Below the pieces are notes generated by a model, which was given only the letters and a program-made list of their open reading frames with translations, did not search any database and was not told where the DNA came from. Made by a program: the position numbers and the translations under genes. From contig NZ_JANIAA010000016.1 of assembly GCF_024505145.1 (NCBI RefSeq), positions 119,892 through 183,891 on the forward strand: DNA of 64,000 bases, read 5' to 3'. This document shows, piece by piece, positions 62,030 to 64,000 of this stretch (the stretch's first letter is position 1; each line of letters starts with the position of its first letter). This stretch comes from Streptomyces rugosispiralis (GTDB lineage Bacteria > Actinomycetota > Actinomycetes > Streptomycetales > Streptomycetaceae).

Positions 62030-62302
62030 ATGTCCGACCCCCACGCCGAGCCGCACACCCTCGACAGCCTGCGGGAATGGCTGACCAACTGCGTCGCCTC
62101 CCACCTGGAGCGGCCCGCCGAAACCATCGACACCAGCGCGCGGCTCTCCGACTACGGACTCGACTCGCTGTACGTCCTGTCCGTCGCCGGAGAGCTCGAG
62201 GACCACCTCGACATCTCCCTCGACCCGACGCTCCTGTGGGACAACCCGACCATCGACGCGCTCAGCGAGGCCCTCGCCAAGGAACTGGCCCAGTACGCCT
62301 GA
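62030..62302 (+). CDS. Acyl carrier protein
   Basis: The 90-residue carrier has LREWLTNCVASHLERPAETI and LSDYGLDSLYVLSVAGELED, with the phosphopantetheine Ser (DSL) near 44, and WDNPTIDALSEALAKEL at the end. ATG 62030 follows GAAGGAGA. Position after the FAAL and dehydrogenases and before the NRPS marks it as the acceptor of the activated fatty acid, which the first condensation domain then transfers to the first amino acid. Confidence 0.93.
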   Translation: MSDPHAEPHTLDSLREWLTNCVASHLERPAETIDTSARLSDYGLDSLYVLSVAGELEDHLDISLDPTLLWDNPTIDALSEALAKELAQYA

Positions 62303-62383
62303 CGGGCACCCCGCATCACATCCGCCACGGGATCCCACCCCGCGCCGTCCGCCACTTCGCAGAACCGAGAGGACCGCTCCGCC

Positions 62384-64000
62384 ATGTCCGACGCCGCCCG
62401 TACGCTCCGTCGACCGGTAAGTGCCGCCCAGTTGGGCGTGTGGGTCGCCCAGCAGCTGGACCCGGACAGTCCCCTCTACAACTGCGGCGCCTATCTGGAG
62501 ATCGACGGCCCGGTCGACACCGGCGTCCTCGGCGAGGCGGTACGGCGGGCCGTGGAGGAGACCGAGGCGCTGCGGTCGTACTTCACGGAGGACACCGATC
62601 CCACCGATTCCGGCGATTCCACCGATTCCGCCGAGGACACCGAGCGCACTGATGACCCCCGGCTGTGGCAGCTCGTCGTACCCGCCGAGCCGACGTCGCT
62701 GCGCGTGCGCGACCTGCGCGACGCGGCGGACCCGGAGGCCGCGGCGCACCGGTGGATGAACGCGGAGATGCGCAAGCCCTTCGACCTCGGCCGCGGACCC
62801 CTGAGCGATCAGACCTTGCTGCTCCTGGCCGACGACCGGTCCTTCTACTTCCACCGCTACCACCATGCCGTGCTCGACGCGTTCGGACAGACCGTGTACG
62901 GCGCGCGGGTCGCGGCCCTCTACACCGCCCTGCTCACCGGCACCGAGCCGTCCGCGTCCGGCTTCGCCACCCTCGACCGGGTGATCGCCGAGGAGACCGG
63001 CTATCCGGGCTCGCGCCGCCATGCCCGGGACCGGGCCCACTGGCTCGACCTGTTCGAGGAAGTGCCCGACCCGGTGGCGCTCGCGGGCCGCTCGGCCGGC
63101 AGCACCCACAGCAGTCTGCGGCGCATCCTGACCCTGCCGACCGCCCTGGCCGATCGGCTCACCGCGCTGAGCGACCGGCTCCGGGCGCAGTGGCCGGCCG
63201 TCGCCATCGCGGCCACAGCCGTCCTCTACCACCGCATGACCGGCCGCACGGACCTCACCTTCTCGATGCCCCTGGCGGGCCGCACCAGCCGGGTGTCCCT
63301 GGCCACGCCGAGCGCGATGGTGAACGTCCTGCCCATCCGGGTGACCGCCACCCCGGAGACCACGTTCACGGAGCTGGTCGCGTCGGTGTCGCGCTCGCTG
63401 GCCGATGTCATCAGGCACCAGCGGTTCCGGGGCGAGGAACTCGTCAGGCAGCTCGGGCTCTCGGGAGGCCGTCAGGCCCGCCTCGGCCCGACAGTCAACG
63501 TGGTGGCCTACGTCGACGAGCTCCAGTTCGGCGACAGTCCTGCCACCCCCCACCCGCTGTCCACCGGACCCGTCAACGATCTGAAGATCAACTTCTATGG
63601 CACGGCGGCCTCTGGCAGAGGCATCCGCGTGGAGTTCGACGCCGACCCGGACCTCTACGACGAACGAGAGATCGCCGCCCACCAGCAACGGCTGGTGCGG
63701 GTGCTGGAGTCGGTCGTGGGGCAGCCCGATCGTCGTATCGGTGATGTGGAGTTGCTGTCCGGGGTGGAGCGGGAGCGGGTGCTGGTTGGGTGGAATGGTG
63801 AGTTGCGGGGTGTGCGGGGTGTGTCGTTGCCCGTGCTCTTCGGGGAGCAGGTGGCGCGGACGCCGGACGCGGAGGCTGTTGTCGCCGGGGACCGTGGTTT
63901 GTCGTATGGGGAGTTGGATGCGTGGTCGAACCGGGTGGCTCGGTGGTTGGTGGGGCAGGGGGTGGGGCCGGAGTCGTTTGTGGGTGTGGTGTTGCCGCGT
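62384..64000 (+). CDS. NRPS, N-terminal part: condensation (starter type?) and start of adenylation domain
   Basis: 539 codons lie in the window and the gene runs off the right edge. Residues 1-430 form a condensation domain: RRPVSAAQLGVWVAQQLDPD, the active-site motif YFHRYHHAVLDAFG (HHxxxD) near 159, and TFSMPLAGRTSR. An A domain begins near 455 (LPVLFGEQVARTPDAEAVVA, LSYGELDAWSNRVA). As the first module after FAAL and ACP, it is probably a lipo-initiating C domain. An Asp/Ser/Thr-rich insertion (DTDPTDSGDSTDSAEDTE) interrupts the early C domain. Codon usage changes abruptly near 63715. ATG 62384 has GAGAGGA 13 bp upstream. Confidence 0.92.
   Translation, partial: MSDAARTLRRPVSAAQLGVWVAQQLDPDSPLYNCGAYLEIDGPVDTGVLGEAVRRAVEETEALRSYFTEDTDPTDSGDSTDSAEDTERTDDPRLWQLVVPAEPTSLRVRDLRDAADPEAAAHRWMNAEMRKPFDLGRGPLSDQTLLLLADDRSFYFHRYHHAVLDAFGQTVYGARVAALYTALLTGTEPSASGFATLDRVIAEETGYPGSRRHARDRAHWLDLFEEVPDPVALAGRSAGSTHSSLRRILTLPTALADRLTALSDRLRAQWPAVAIAATAVLYHRMTGRTDLTFSMPLAGRTSRVSLATPSAMVNVLPIRVTATPETTFTELVASVSRSLADVIRHQRFRGEELVRQLGLSGGRQARLGPTVNVVAYVDELQFGDSPATPHPLSTGPVNDLKINFYGTAASGRGIRVEFDADPDLYDEREIAAHQQRLVRVLESVVGQPDRRIGDVELLSGVERERVLVGWNGELRGVRGVSLPVLFGEQVARTPDAEAVVAGDRGLSYGELDAWSNRVARWLVGQGVGPESFVGVVLPR

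Overview
The window is very GC-rich, with C/G-ending codons, dense divergent and translationally coupled genes, many one-component regulators (HxlR, GntR, TetR x2, IclR x2, ROK, Lrp, LuxR-type) and a nonribosomal peptide locus. This points to a Streptomyces-like actinomycete and a chromosome-arm (accessory) region. No rRNA, tRNA, CRISPR or transposase gene was recognised.

Layout. (1) 1-3.4 kb: the start of a divergent SDR, an HxlR regulator, HxlR and SDR relics, a D-cysteine desulfhydrase-like PLP enzyme, and a WYL-type regulator broken by a 7-bp tandem repeat. (2) 3.4-7.9 kb: a GntR / ADP-ribosylglycohydrolase / NCS1 permease / PfkB kinase operon that looks like nucleoside or ribosylated-compound salvage. 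(3) 7.9-13.7 kb: TetR with SDR, tautomerase and DJ-1/PfpI genes; then a siderophore-interacting-protein relic, a 2Fe-2S reductase, a PPOX-type flavoprotein and their TetR. (4) 13.7-17.4 kb: asnB and a long-form gap. (5) 17.4-20 kb: a graveyard of gene fragments (sugar isomerase, quinone oxidoreductase, peptide ABC transporter, ROK regulator with an amber codon). (6) 20-36.7 kb: a catabolic gene set: Rieske oxygenase, ferredoxin and its reductase, class III extradiol dioxygenase, C-C hydrolases, an M20-like protein, two split MaoC/FAS1-like hydratase pairs, a CoA-transferase fusion, an AMP-forming CoA ligase and IclR regulators. Its promoters share a 17-bp palindrome. (7) 36.9-45.6 kb: O-antigen-ligase-like protein, Lrp regulator with amidohydrolase and AbgT transporter, secreted GH43, DUF427 protein, secreted HAD phosphatase. 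(8) 46-64 kb: a lipopeptide-type NRPS locus running off the right edge.

The NRPS locus has a LuxR-type regulator, a DrrA-like ATPase and, on the other strand 8 kb away, an ABC-2 permease. A coupled four-gene block (CysK-like PLP enzyme, argininosuccinate-lyase-like enzyme, ATP-grasp ligase, A-PCP-TE protein) probably makes and activates a non-proteinogenic amino acid. A SyrP/TauD-like hydroxylase follows. A lipo-initiation set (FAAL, two acyl-CoA dehydrogenase-like proteins, ACP) then precedes an NRPS beginning with a C domain. Together these suggest an N-acylated peptide with an unsaturated fatty acid.

A recurring oddity is clean internal deletions in otherwise recognisable genes (WYL regulator, SIP, quinone oxidoreductase, peptide-binding protein, second acyl-CoA dehydrogenase). 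All family assignments come from reading motifs by eye; none was tested by a database search.
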